Of a DNA stretch of 42,570 nucleotides, positions 1 to 6,888 are shown one piece after another. Under the pieces are notes generated by a model. The model had not been told where the DNA came from. It did not search any database and was given only the letters and a program-made list of their open reading frames with translations. Position numbers and translations under genes: made by a program. The stretch is from positions 1 to 42,570 of the forward strand of contig NZ_QVMM01000023.1 in assembly GCF_010501065.1 (NCBI RefSeq). Reading direction: 5' to 3'. Source of the stretch: Dysgonomonas sp. 216. GTDB lineage: Bacteria; Bacteroidota; Bacteroidia; Bacteroidales; Dysgonomonadaceae. Position 1 is the stretch's first letter, and every line of letters begins with the position of its first letter.

Positions 1-16
1 CATCTCGTCCGAGACA

Positions 17-62
17 CTTAGTGGTATACTTTTCAATTACTAAGTGGACTACTTTTCAATTA
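17..62. repeat. Two tandem 23-bp repeats, possible insertion-sequence end
   Basis: Two adjacent 23-bp units (17-39 and 40-62) match at 20 of 23 positions and share the core TACTTTTCAATTA. Multiple short direct repeats of this kind, with a TGG...TACTTTT pattern, are typical of IS21-family ends. The transposase genes would lie off the left edge. The repeat is seen directly; the IS assignment is inference. Confidence 0.5.
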
Positions 63-239
63 TATTATACAGTCAAAACCCGCACCACGACCCAAAAGAC
101 GAACATGTGTCGCATATAAAATCATTGGCTTTGGTTAAACTCTCTATTCGTTACAACACTATATCGTAATTCGGGCGTTTATTTGCTGTATTTGCAAATA
201 TAATATACTATATTTGCATAAATAAAAAATATTGTGCAA
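63..239. other. Non-coding AT-rich leader
   Basis: No gene is visible between the edge repeats and the small gene at 240. The stretch is AT-rich and contains the promoter box at 209-216. A second partial box, TATTTGCA, occurs near 189-196. Confidence 0.6.
209..216 (+). promoter_or_regulatory. Promoter -7 box TATATTTG
   Basis: An exact match to the Bacteroidetes -7 consensus TAnnTTTG lies 23 bp upstream of the ATG at 240. The nearest TTTG candidates for a -33 box (182-185, 191-194) are not at ideal spacing. The sequence here is very similar to the promoter at 1023-1030. Confidence 0.5.
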
Positions 240-539
240 ATGAAAGTCTATGTTTTGATACTGCAAAAGCCGCTAAAAATAAAAGTTTATTCATCACTCA
301 CTGCATTAATAGAGGACAACGAACCCTCAACGCTTGGTGCGAGCAAATCAAAGCTACAAAAGCACGATTTCGATAGTTTCGACTACATTACAAGCCGTAT
401 AATCATATCCAAAAAAGAAACCTTATCAACTGGCGATATTCGCCGTATATTAAATGACGAATGCAATCAGGCATACAAAGCCGGTGAATGCGAGCGCGGC
501 AAATGGAAAGAAAAAGAACTGCCATACTCTAAAATTTAA
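240..539 (+). CDS. Small protein of unknown function
   Basis: This is a 99-residue basic, soluble protein with no signal peptide or membrane segment, and I do not recognise its family. An in-frame GTG at 234 would add two residues; I chose the ATG at 240 because it leaves more leader after the promoter box at 209-216. The N-terminal third looks like beta-strands (KVYVLILQKPLKIKVYSS), followed by charged helical segments and a Lys/Glu-rich tail. A promoter box upstream and a terminator hairpin directly after the stop suggest a real single-gene transcript. Short orphan proteins of this style are frequent in Bacteroidetes phage and mobile-element cargo, and the repeats at 17-62 would fit that, but the link is inference. 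Confidence 0.55.
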   Translation: MKVYVLILQKPLKIKVYSSLTALIEDNEPSTLGASKSKLQKHDFDSFDYITSRIIISKKETLSTGDIRRILNDECNQAYKAGECERGKWKEKELPYSKI

Positions 540-584
540 ACCGACTTTAATCGCTGTTTAAATACGAATTAAAGCCGGTCTTTA
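540..584 (+). terminator. Rho-independent terminator of the small gene
   Basis: Arms ACCGACTTTAAT (540-551) and ATTAAAGCCGGT (568-579) pair with one A-C mismatch and are followed by CTTTAAAT. The hairpin starts one base after the stop codon at 537-539. Confidence 0.6.
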
Positions 585-1022
585 AATATCCCGCAAAAGT
601 TTAAAGTAAAATCAATCAAGTTTAAAGCACTTGCACGATTTGTTAGCAATCAAAAAAAATGCGTTTTGCGTTTTTCGTTGTCATTATCAATTAATTACAA
701 ATAAAAAATGCCGCCCGTGCTTTTTACACTATTTATACTGCCCCTTTTACACAGATATAATTGGGGGATTTTTGTTCGCTTTTTCGTTAGTTGGAGGGCT
801 AGTCGCCTTATTCGTCTGGTTATTTGAATAATACCGCCACAAGAATTTATATAATTTTTCTTTTCACATACAATCGTCCCACTCTCTTCATTTAAGTATT
901 GCATACAACATTCTAAAGTCTGTTTTTAAGCCGGACTCTAATGAACGAAACACAAATTCATTTTTAAATCGGTTAAGAAACAGATCATTAACTACTTATT
1001 TTATTTTTAAAGCTATACTATG
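585..1022. other. Intergenic stretch without a convincing gene
   Basis: No supported gene is seen here. A 10-bp direct repeat AAGTTTAAAG occurs at 597-606 and 618-627. A short reading frame at 631-831 (TTG start) ends in one hydrophobic segment of about 24 residues, but it has no start signal or family resemblance. A weak frame on the minus strand over the same DNA is also unsupported. Confidence 0.5.
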
Positions 1023-1030
1023 TATATTTG
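1023..1030 (+). promoter_or_regulatory. Promoter -7 box TATATTTG for the DUF418 gene
   Basis: An exact TAnnTTTG match lies 45 bp upstream of the ATG at 1076. The surrounding bases, including ATATTGTGC about 18 bp downstream, closely repeat those around 209-236. Confidence 0.55.
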
Positions 1031-1075
1031 CATTCTTAGAATAAAATATTGTGCCTTTATAATAAAAAACCAACT

Positions 1076-2269
1076 ATGACAAACAACCTTATAAAAACAA
1101 ATTCACGTATCGATATCGCCGATGTATTAAGAGGACTTGCCGTTATGGGCATAATCATATTACATGCAATAGAACATTTCAATTTTTACTCGTACCCCGA
1201 TACCAGCACACAAAGCGACCTCTTGAATTTTACGGATAAAGCTATTTGGGATTCGTTATTTTTCACTTTTGGAGGAAAAGCTTATGCTGTTTTCGCCTTA
1301 CTGTTCGGGTTCAGTTTTTTCATACAAGATGATAATGAGAGAAGAAGGGGACGCGATTTCCGTATGCGTTTTATGTGGCGGTTAGTCTTATTATTCATAA
1401 TCGGAAACTTTAATGCCATGTTTTTTACGGGCGAAATACTTGTTTTATATTCACTTGTAGGTTTTGTGTTAGTGTTAGTTTGCCGCTTACCAAACAAGGT
1501 ACTGATTGCTATTGCAATTTTGCTTCTTTTACAACCAATGGAGTGGTGGAAACTATTTGAAACACTGCTCAACCCATCGGCTGAAACAACAGGTAGCCTT
1601 GCAGGATATTACTTTAATGAAGCTTATAAAGTACAGGAAAACGGAACATTTCTCGAAACTGCTAGAATGAATCTTTGGGAAGGACAGCTAGCCAGCCTTA
1701 CATGGGCATGGGAACACGGACGGATGTTTCAGACAGCAGCGCTGTTCATTTTTGGAATGATTATAGGACGTAAAGGACTGTTCCTGTATTCGCCACAAAA
1801 CATGAAGATTTGGGTGCAAGTACTGACAATAAGCATTGTATGTTATTTCCCTTTACAAGGTTTTGCCGATATGTTGCCCGAATTTATGGAAAACAAGCAA
1901 GCTTTATTCTCGGCAAATCTTATCATTACATCATTGGCTAAGTTTTCCTTTATGCTGATTCTATTATCAGGCGTTATTTTACTGTTTTACACTTTCGATA
2001 AAGTAAGAAAATTCCTGATGAATTTTTCTTCTTATGGACGAATGAGCTTAACAAACTATCTTACTCAGTCTATAATAGGCTCTATGCTATTCTATAATTG
2101 GGGTTTCGGGCTACACAACAAACTCGGTATCACTCACAGTTTTCTTGTAGGAGTTTTATTATTTCTCATACAATTTGTATTTTGTCATTGGTGGATGAAA
2201 AAGCATAAGCACGGACCTTTCGAATACATATGGAAAAAAGCAACATGGATTGGGCTAAACAGAAAATAA
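1076..2269 (+). CDS. DUF418 (YeiB-like) integral membrane protein
   Basis: This 397-residue polytopic membrane protein has about ten hydrophobic segments. The N-terminus (RIDIADVLRGLAVMGIIILH) matches the family start with the LRG motif. The C-terminal DUF418 domain is marked by GRMSLTNYLTQSIIG (about residues 330-345) and a final W/H-rich helix. Such proteins are predicted transporters or acyltransferase-like membrane proteins, and their substrate is unknown. I chose the ATG at 1076; a TTG at 1049 would add nine residues but sits too close to the promoter. The next gene has its own promoter box, so this is probably monocistronic. The family call is firm, but no function can be assigned. Confidence 0.85.
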   Translation: MTNNLIKTNSRIDIADVLRGLAVMGIIILHAIEHFNFYSYPDTSTQSDLLNFTDKAIWDSLFFTFGGKAYAVFALLFGFSFFIQDDNERRRGRDFRMRFMWRLVLLFIIGNFNAMFFTGEILVLYSLVGFVLVLVCRLPNKVLIAIAILLLLQPMEWWKLFETLLNPSAETTGSLAGYYFNEAYKVQENGTFLETARMNLWEGQLASLTWAWEHGRMFQTAALFIFGMIIGRKGLFLYSPQNMKIWVQVLTISIVCYFPLQGFADMLPEFMENKQALFSANLIITSLAKFSFMLILLSGVILLFYTFDKVRKFLMNFSSYGRMSLTNYLTQSIIGSMLFYNWGFGLHNKLGITHSFLVGVLLFLIQFVFCHWWMKKHKHGPFEYIWKKATWIGLNRK

Positions 2270-2302
2270 GATATTGACGTGCCTTTTAACAGCAAATAGT
2301 TT

Positions 2303-2310
2303 TATCTTTG
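2303..2310 (+). promoter_or_regulatory. Promoter -7 box TATCTTTG
   Basis: An exact TAnnTTTG match lies 20 bp upstream of the ATG at 2331. It separates this transcription unit from the DUF418 gene. Confidence 0.6.
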
Positions 2311-2330
2311 GAACAGAATAATATACTCCA

Positions 2331-3563
2331 ATGGTTCTTAATTATATCTGGATAGGTTTTATTATTGTGGCTTTTGTAGTTGCACTGTGCCGCCTCATCG
2401 TATTTGGCGATGTTGAAACCTTCAATGCTACAATAAATTCAACATTCGGATCAGCAAAAACAGCATTCGAAATATCAATCGGATTAACAGGTGTCCTTGC
2501 TTTGTGGATGGGCTTGATGAAAATTGGCGAACAAGGAGGCATGATACAGCTTTTTTCGCGTGCCATTAACCCCTTGTTCAGGCGATTATTTCCTGATATT
2601 CCTCAAAATCATCCGGCAGGCGGATCAATACTAATGAATCTGTCGGCAAACATACTGGGACTCGATAATGCCGCCACTCCGGCAGGATTACAGGCTATGC
2701 GCGAATTACAGGAAATAAACCCTGATAAAAACAAGGCATCGAACCCTATGATAATGTTTCTGGTCATGAATGCTTCAGGGCTTACCCTTATTCCTGTATC
2801 GGTAATGACAATACGTGCTCAAATGGGAGCATCGAACCCTGCCGATGTCTTTGTCCCGATAATGATAGCCACTTTCATATCCACAATGCTAGGGGTATTT
2901 GCAATATGTATAAAGCAACGGATAAAATTATTTGATAAAGTTATTCTTGGAACATTCGGGTCTGTAGCATTGCTTATAGCCGGAGTTATATGGGCTTTCA
3001 ATGAAATGGGTCCGGAGAAAGCACAAAAAGTATCGAATATAGTTGCCAGTTTTATACTGTTTTCGGTTATAATTGTATTCATACTAAGCGGTGTCAGAAA
3101 AAAAATAAATGTATACGATGCTTTTATCGAAGGTGCAAAAGACGGTTTTTTGGTAGCTATCCGCATTATCCCTTATCTTGTTGCTATTCTAGTGGCTGTA
3201 GGCATGTTCAGGGCATCAGGAACAATGAACTTTTTAGTTGATTGGTTACGGGTTGCCGTCGAAGGCCTAGGATATAACAGCAATTGGGTTGACGCAATGC
3301 CAACCGCCTTGATGAAGCCCCTGAGTGGAAGCGGAGCACGAGGCATGATGGTAGATGCAATGAATACTTTCGGAGCAGACTCTTTTGCGGGAAGATTGGC
3401 GGGAATATTTCAAGCATCAACAGATACAACATTTTATGTTGTTGCTGTATACTATGGAGCAGTAAACATACGAAACAGCCGCTATACTATACCCTACGCC
3501 TTATTTGCAGACCTTGTTGGTGTAATCACTGCTATTTGGGTTTCATATATATTTTTCGGCTAA
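2331..3563 (+). CDS. Fused SpmA/SpmB-type nucleoside-recognition (Gate) membrane protein
   Basis: The 410-residue membrane protein contains two Gate (nucleoside recognition) domains. The first half resembles SpmA: a long TM segment near residues 45-75, then NHPAGGSILMNLSANILGLDNAATPAG (quoted motif parts: PAGGSI and GLDNAATP, about residues 94-118). The second half resembles SpmB: about residues 270-405, with GSGARGMMVDAM and STDTTFYVVAVYYG. In Bacillus spmA and spmB are separate sporulation genes; the fused form is common in non-sporulating Bacteroidetes, where its role is unknown. It lies 15 nt upstream of ybeY and is likely co-transcribed with it. Sporulation names should not be read as function here. 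Confidence 0.85.
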   Translation: MVLNYIWIGFIIVAFVVALCRLIVFGDVETFNATINSTFGSAKTAFEISIGLTGVLALWMGLMKIGEQGGMIQLFSRAINPLFRRLFPDIPQNHPAGGSILMNLSANILGLDNAATPAGLQAMRELQEINPDKNKASNPMIMFLVMNASGLTLIPVSVMTIRAQMGASNPADVFVPIMIATFISTMLGVFAICIKQRIKLFDKVILGTFGSVALLIAGVIWAFNEMGPEKAQKVSNIVASFILFSVIIVFILSGVRKKINVYDAFIEGAKDGFLVAIRIIPYLVAILVAVGMFRASGTMNFLVDWLRVAVEGLGYNSNWVDAMPTALMKPLSGSGARGMMVDAMNTFGADSFAGRLAGIFQASTDTTFYVVAVYYGAVNIRNSRYTIPYALFADLVGVITAIWVSYIFFG

Positions 3564-3578
3564 ATAAAAAATTAGAAA

Positions 3579-3995
3579 ATGATAACGTACGAAAATATTG
3601 ACATTAAATTTCCTGCGATAAAACGCAGGGATACATCGAATTGGATAAAGCAGGTAGCAGCATCCTTCGAAAAGAAAATAGGAAATATTTCTTATATATT
3701 CTGCTCGGACGAAAAAATACTTGAGGTAAATAACGAGTACTTACAACACGATTATTACACCGATATAATAACCTTTGATTATAGCGAAGGGAATGTAATA
3801 TCAGGCGATATATTTATAAGCCTTGATACAGTAAAGAGCAACTCCGAACAGTTTGATACCATCTATAATTCCGAACTGCACAGGGTTATCATTCATGGAA
3901 TCCTCCATCTTTGCGGTATTAACGACAAGACAGATGAAGAGCAGGAACAAATGACACTGTGCGAAAACAAAGCTTTGGCACTAATAAAGCAATAA
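3579..3995 (+). CDS. ybeY: Endoribonuclease YbeY (rRNA maturation factor)
   Basis: The 138-residue protein belongs to the UPF0054/YbeY family, a single-strand endoribonuclease needed for 16S rRNA 3' maturation and 70S quality control. The metal-site motif is HGILHLCGIND, with H106 and H110 in place; the third ligand, usually His in HGxLHxxGYDH, is Asp116 here. The upstream segment DYYTDIITFDY is also a family hallmark. The ATG at 3579 follows the membrane-protein stop by 15 nt, suggesting one operon. The secreted esterase begins 27 nt downstream and may be read through. Confidence 0.92.
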   Translation: MITYENIDIKFPAIKRRDTSNWIKQVAASFEKKIGNISYIFCSDEKILEVNNEYLQHDYYTDIITFDYSEGNVISGDIFISLDTVKSNSEQFDTIYNSELHRVIIHGILHLCGINDKTDEEQEQMTLCENKALALIKQ

Positions 3996-4022
3996 TTTAA
4001 CCACAACAAATATTCATCACAC

Positions 4023-4883
4023 ATGAAAAAGACCTGCTTATTTTTATTAATCTGTTTATTTGCAACAGATGTGGGTGCGCAAACAATATTAAAATTATGG
4101 AATGGAAATCCGCCAACAAGCAATGGTATAACCGAGTCGGAAAAACAAGAAAACTGGCGTATTTCGAACGTTACCGAACCCGATATAGCAGTATATTTGC
4201 CCGAAAAGAGTAAAAACACGCGTACAGCTGTTATAATATGCCCCGGAGGAGGATATTCGCGCCTTGCATACGATCACGAAGGCATACAGTTTGCCGAATG
4301 GTTGAAATCGCAGGGGATTGCCGGTATAATACTTAAATATCGCCTCCCAAACGGGTACAAAGAAATACCTTTACAAGACGCTCAACAAGCAATCAGCATA
4401 GTAAGAAGTAAAGCTAATGAATGGGATATCGACCAAAATAAAGTGGGTATAGCCGGTTTTTCGGCCGGAGGACATTTGGCTTCTACGGCGTCCACTCATT
4501 TTACATCAGGAAATACCCGTCCCGATTTTTCGATTCTATTTTATCCTGTTATAACAATGAAAGAAGGAATAACACATGGGGGGTCGCGGTATAACCTTTT
4601 AGGAAAAAGTCCTTCGTTATCAGACTTGCATATATATTCAAACGAAAAACAGGTAAATGCAAATACTCCACCTACCATTATCATGCTTAGCGACGATGAT
4701 AAAGCGGTTATTCCGCAAAACAGTATTATGTATTATGATGCCCTGAAGAAGAACAGTATTCCGGCAACTATGTATGTATTTCCTACCGGTGGACATGGCT
4801 GGGGTATGAACACTAATTTTAAATACCACAACCAGATGTTATCTCTGTTGAAATTGTGGCTCGAAGCTACTGTCATTAAATAA
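4023..4883 (+). CDS. Secreted alpha/beta-hydrolase, carbohydrate-esterase-like
   Basis: The 286-residue protein has a cleavable signal peptide (about residues 1-20, ending DVGAQ), then an alpha/beta-hydrolase fold of the BD-FAE/acetyl-xylan-esterase-like group. An oxyanion-type PGGGY occurs at 74-78, the nucleophile elbow GFSAGG places Ser147, the acid is probably Asp226 in SDDDKAV, and the base is His258 in GGHGWG. Family members remove acetyl or feruloyl groups from plant polysaccharides, so a periplasmic or surface deacetylase role is plausible. Peptidase activity (S9-like) cannot be excluded. It is 27 nt from ybeY with no visible promoter between, and a hairpin follows its stop. Confidence 0.82.
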   Translation: MKKTCLFLLICLFATDVGAQTILKLWNGNPPTSNGITESEKQENWRISNVTEPDIAVYLPEKSKNTRTAVIICPGGGYSRLAYDHEGIQFAEWLKSQGIAGIILKYRLPNGYKEIPLQDAQQAISIVRSKANEWDIDQNKVGIAGFSAGGHLASTASTHFTSGNTRPDFSILFYPVITMKEGITHGGSRYNLLGKSPSLSDLHIYSNEKQVNANTPPTIIMLSDDDKAVIPQNSIMYYDALKKNSIPATMYVFPTGGHGWGMNTNFKYHNQMLSLLKLWLEATVIK

Positions 4884-4892
4884 AACAAATAA

Positions 4893-4928
4893 CCAGATAG
4901 TTGACCGACTACACTTTCAACTATCTGG
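4893..4928. terminator. Perfect hairpin between convergent genes
   Basis: Arms CCAGATAGTTGA (4893-4904) and TCAACTATCTGG (4917-4928) pair perfectly. Read on the minus strand the hairpin is followed by a T-rich run. It lies between the esterase stop (4883) and the VOC stop (4941) and can serve both transcripts. Confidence 0.8.
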
Positions 4929-4940
4929 CATACACACTAT

Positions 4941-5312
4941 TTACTCGCTATACAACCCTAACCGATTTCCTTCACAATCGGTAAAAACTGCAAAATATCC
5001 ACGGTCGTCGGACTCTATTTTTGTTTTTGCAATTAGAGTTTTGCCTCCGTTTTTTTCTATTAGTTCAAGCATACTGCTTATGTCCTCACAGTTTAAGCTG
5101 ATAAGTACTCCTTGAGCAGAAGGTGTGAAATCAAAACAGGAACTCCACGATATAGCCCCTTGCGACTTTCCATTATTTCCCGGGAAAAAAGCCATTTTTT
5201 CGTTACCGCAATCAAAGGTTGCCATTGTTATTCCAAATATGGTTTCGTAAAATTTTACAGCCCTACTGAAATCTGTTGCCGGAATTTCAAAAAAATCAAT
5301 TAATCTTTTCAT
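4941..5312 (-). CDS. VOC (glyoxalase-fold) family protein
   Basis: The 123-residue protein has the paired beta-alpha-beta-beta-beta modules of the vicinal oxygen chelate superfamily: KRLIDFFEIPATDFSRAVKF at the start, FYETIFG near residue 20, and FTDCEGNRLGLYS at the end. I chose the ATG at 5312 because the family begins right there; an upstream in-frame start at 5402 adds 30 residues with no family resemblance. The gene lies 95 nt downstream of an AraC-type regulator on the same strand, and this regulator/VOC pairing is common in Bacteroidetes. The substrate is unknown; it could be a bleomycin-resistance-like binding protein or an enzyme. Confidence 0.85.
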   Translation of the reverse strand: MKRLIDFFEIPATDFSRAVKFYETIFGITMATFDCGNEKMAFFPGNNGKSQGAISWSSCFDFTPSAQGVLISLNCEDISSMLELIEKNGGKTLIAKTKIESDDRGYFAVFTDCEGNRLGLYSE

Positions 5313-5407
5313 AAAATCTTGTTTGTTGTTAATTAATAGAACATCGATCGACTTTACAAAAATAGATAGAGCCCTACTCCCAAACTTGGAAATAAAAGAC
5401 ATCTTCC

Positions 5408-6220
5408 TTAAGGCTTAAAAAAATAGTCGGAATAAGGATTACAAACAGCCATATATTCGCGCGGAGAATATCCCGAAAAACGCTTAAATTCGTTTATCAT
5501 ATGAGATTGGTCGTAATAACCGCATTCTAATGCTAGCTGGGTTAGGTTAAGGCCGGAATAAGATTGTAATATAAACAATGCACGCTGAAAGCGGACTATA
5601 CATAAAAATTCTTTCGGATTAGTACCAACATATTCTCCAAAAATCCGGTCGAATTGTTTGCTACTCAGACAACATATATCGGCTAAATTACCAATACTTA
5701 ATTTAGGCTTATTATTAATATTCGCTATAACAGCATCTAACCGCTCGAAATTATATTGCCTAGTTATATTTAATCGTTTTATAAAATACTGTTCTATACG
5801 CTTTATGCAAAATGTGGTATTTCTCATATAAAACAAGCTATCGGCTAAATCTAGCAATAGGGGGTCTCCTATATCTTCGAGCGAAATATCCTGCCCCACA
5901 AACTCATTCATCGGTATATCGAAAAAAGCCCTACCTCCTGCCGGCTGAAAAACAACCACTATCATGTCTACCCTACCCTTTGCCAATAAATCGGTATGAC
6001 CCGAACTTTGTCCGCTAACAAAAGATTGCGGCAATAATACATCTTGAGCCGACGAATACATGCGTGATGCCCGATGAAAGACCAGACTAATACAACCTGT
6101 AGGTATTGTACGCTCCCCTACAGAGCCACCATCAGAGCTTTCAGCCCTAAGAGTCCAATAATGCTTTATATAAGGAGACAATAAAGGGCTAGGATATATT
6201 ACATCAAATTGTTCCATCAT
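5408..6220 (-). CDS. AraC-family transcriptional regulator
   Basis: The 270-residue protein has a C-terminal AraC/XylS double helix-turn-helix (about residues 165-265), with KLSIGNLADICCLSSKQFDR as the first helix pair and LTQLALECGYYDQSHMINEF plus RFSGYSPREY as the second. The N-terminal region (residues 1-150, YPSPLLSPYIKHYW) matches the DUF6597-type sensor domain often found in such regulators. Two consecutive ATG codons (6220, 6217) are possible starts. It is probably co-transcribed with the VOC gene downstream and may control it. The effector is unknown. Confidence 0.88.
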   Translation of the reverse strand: MMEQFDVIYPSPLLSPYIKHYWTLRAESSDGGSVGERTIPTGCISLVFHRASRMYSSAQDVLLPQSFVSGQSSGHTDLLAKGRVDMIVVVFQPAGGRAFFDIPMNEFVGQDISLEDIGDPLLLDLADSLFYMRNTTFCIKRIEQYFIKRLNITRQYNFERLDAVIANINNKPKLSIGNLADICCLSSKQFDRIFGEYVGTNPKEFLCIVRFQRALFILQSYSGLNLTQLALECGYYDQSHMINEFKRFSGYSPREYMAVCNPYSDYFFKP

Positions 6221-6234
6221 TCAGTCTAAAACAA

Positions 6235-6263
6235 CAAATATAAATATACCAAAAATTCTGCAA
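6235..6263 (-). promoter_or_regulatory. Promoter of the AraC-VOC unit
   Basis: On the minus strand a -7 box TATATTTG (6242-6235) is preceded at 18 bp by TTG (6263-6261), close to the Bacteroidetes -33/-7 layout. The leader would be very short. Confidence 0.5.
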
Positions 6264-6469
6264 TTGTAAAAAACAGACATATATCTAATCCGCTTCAAAA
6301 TATTGTACAAATAAAAAAGAGCCAAGATACTTTTCAGAGAATATACTGAAATGAGGAAAGCATATTATTGACTATGCAATTAGGATTAATATATCATCAG
6401 GCTAAAGATACTATTTCTAAACTTTTACGGTAATAATATTTTTATGCTAGTGTTTCCTTTATCTACCGC
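6264..6469. other. Intergenic, nothing recognised
   Basis: AT-rich DNA between the AraC promoter and the tRNA terminator. I see no gene, repeat or conserved RNA here. Confidence 0.5.
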
Positions 6470-6503
6470 AAAAAATAAGGACTAAAAAAAGGTTATAGTC
6501 CTT
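6470..6503 (-). terminator. Terminator of tRNA-Ser
   Basis: On the minus strand arms AAGGACTA (6503-6496) and TAGTCCTT (6484-6477) are followed by ATTTTTTG, a classical intrinsic terminator about 50 nt past the tRNA 3' end. Confidence 0.75.
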
Positions 6504-6550
6504 GTTTTAGTCCCCCTGTCTTGTATTTTACTGATAATCAGTCTTTGTTG

Positions 6551-6637
6551 CGGAAGCGGGGGGATTCGAACCCCCGGTACAGTTACCCGTACGTCAGTTT
6601 AGCAAACTGGTGGTTTCAGCCACTCACCCACACTTCC
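6551..6637 (-). tRNA. tRNA-Ser(GCT)
   Basis: The 87-nt minus-strand gene folds as a class II tRNA. The acceptor stem pairs GGAAGTG with CGCTTCC (one G-T pair). The anticodon loop TTTGCTAAA sits in a CAGT/ACTG stem giving anticodon GCT, a long variable arm (GTACGGGTAACTGTAC) follows, and the T-loop is GGTTCGAATCC. The discriminator base is G. The CCA end is not encoded, since the 3' flank reads CAACAAAG. It decodes AGC/AGU serine codons. Confidence 0.96.
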
Positions 6638-6853
6638 CTGGCAAGTCTTAAAACGAATTGCGATGCAAATATAATTCATTGTTTTTATTTATCAATACCA
6701 AAGCATAATATTTTTGAGATTTAATAAACTTTCTTCTGTTTTCTGATTGTACCTCCTTAAATAGGTGTAGCCAACTTATATATTTATAGATAAAACACAT
6801 TATTAATTGTCTGTTTTTACAGATGACAGAATGATGTTTATAAAAATATCATG

Positions 6854-6861
6854 TACCTTTG
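6854..6861 (+). promoter_or_regulatory. Promoter -7 box TACCTTTG of purD
   Basis: An exact TAnnTTTG match lies 27 bp upstream of the purD ATG at 6889. No PurR-like operator was recognised. Confidence 0.6.
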
Positions 6862-6888
6862 TAGTCTTTTCGAGAAAACTATAACTAT

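Noticed and set aside
597..627. Direct repeat AAGTTTAAAG with 21-bp period
   Set aside because: Only two copies of a low-complexity AT-rich decamer; insufficient for a CRISPR or iteron call.
631..831. 66-codon frame ending in a hydrophobic segment
   Set aside because: It needs a TTG start, has no ribosome-binding or promoter signal, and the N-terminal half looks random (many Cys and Tyr). Kept only as a remark in the intergenic entry.
695..904. 69-codon frame on the minus strand
   Set aside because: It has no recognisable product and overlaps the other doubtful frame; composition is that of non-coding DNA.
6551..6637. tRNA-Ser as an integration site
   Set aside because: No integrase, duplicated tRNA 3' end or mobile genes occur on either side.
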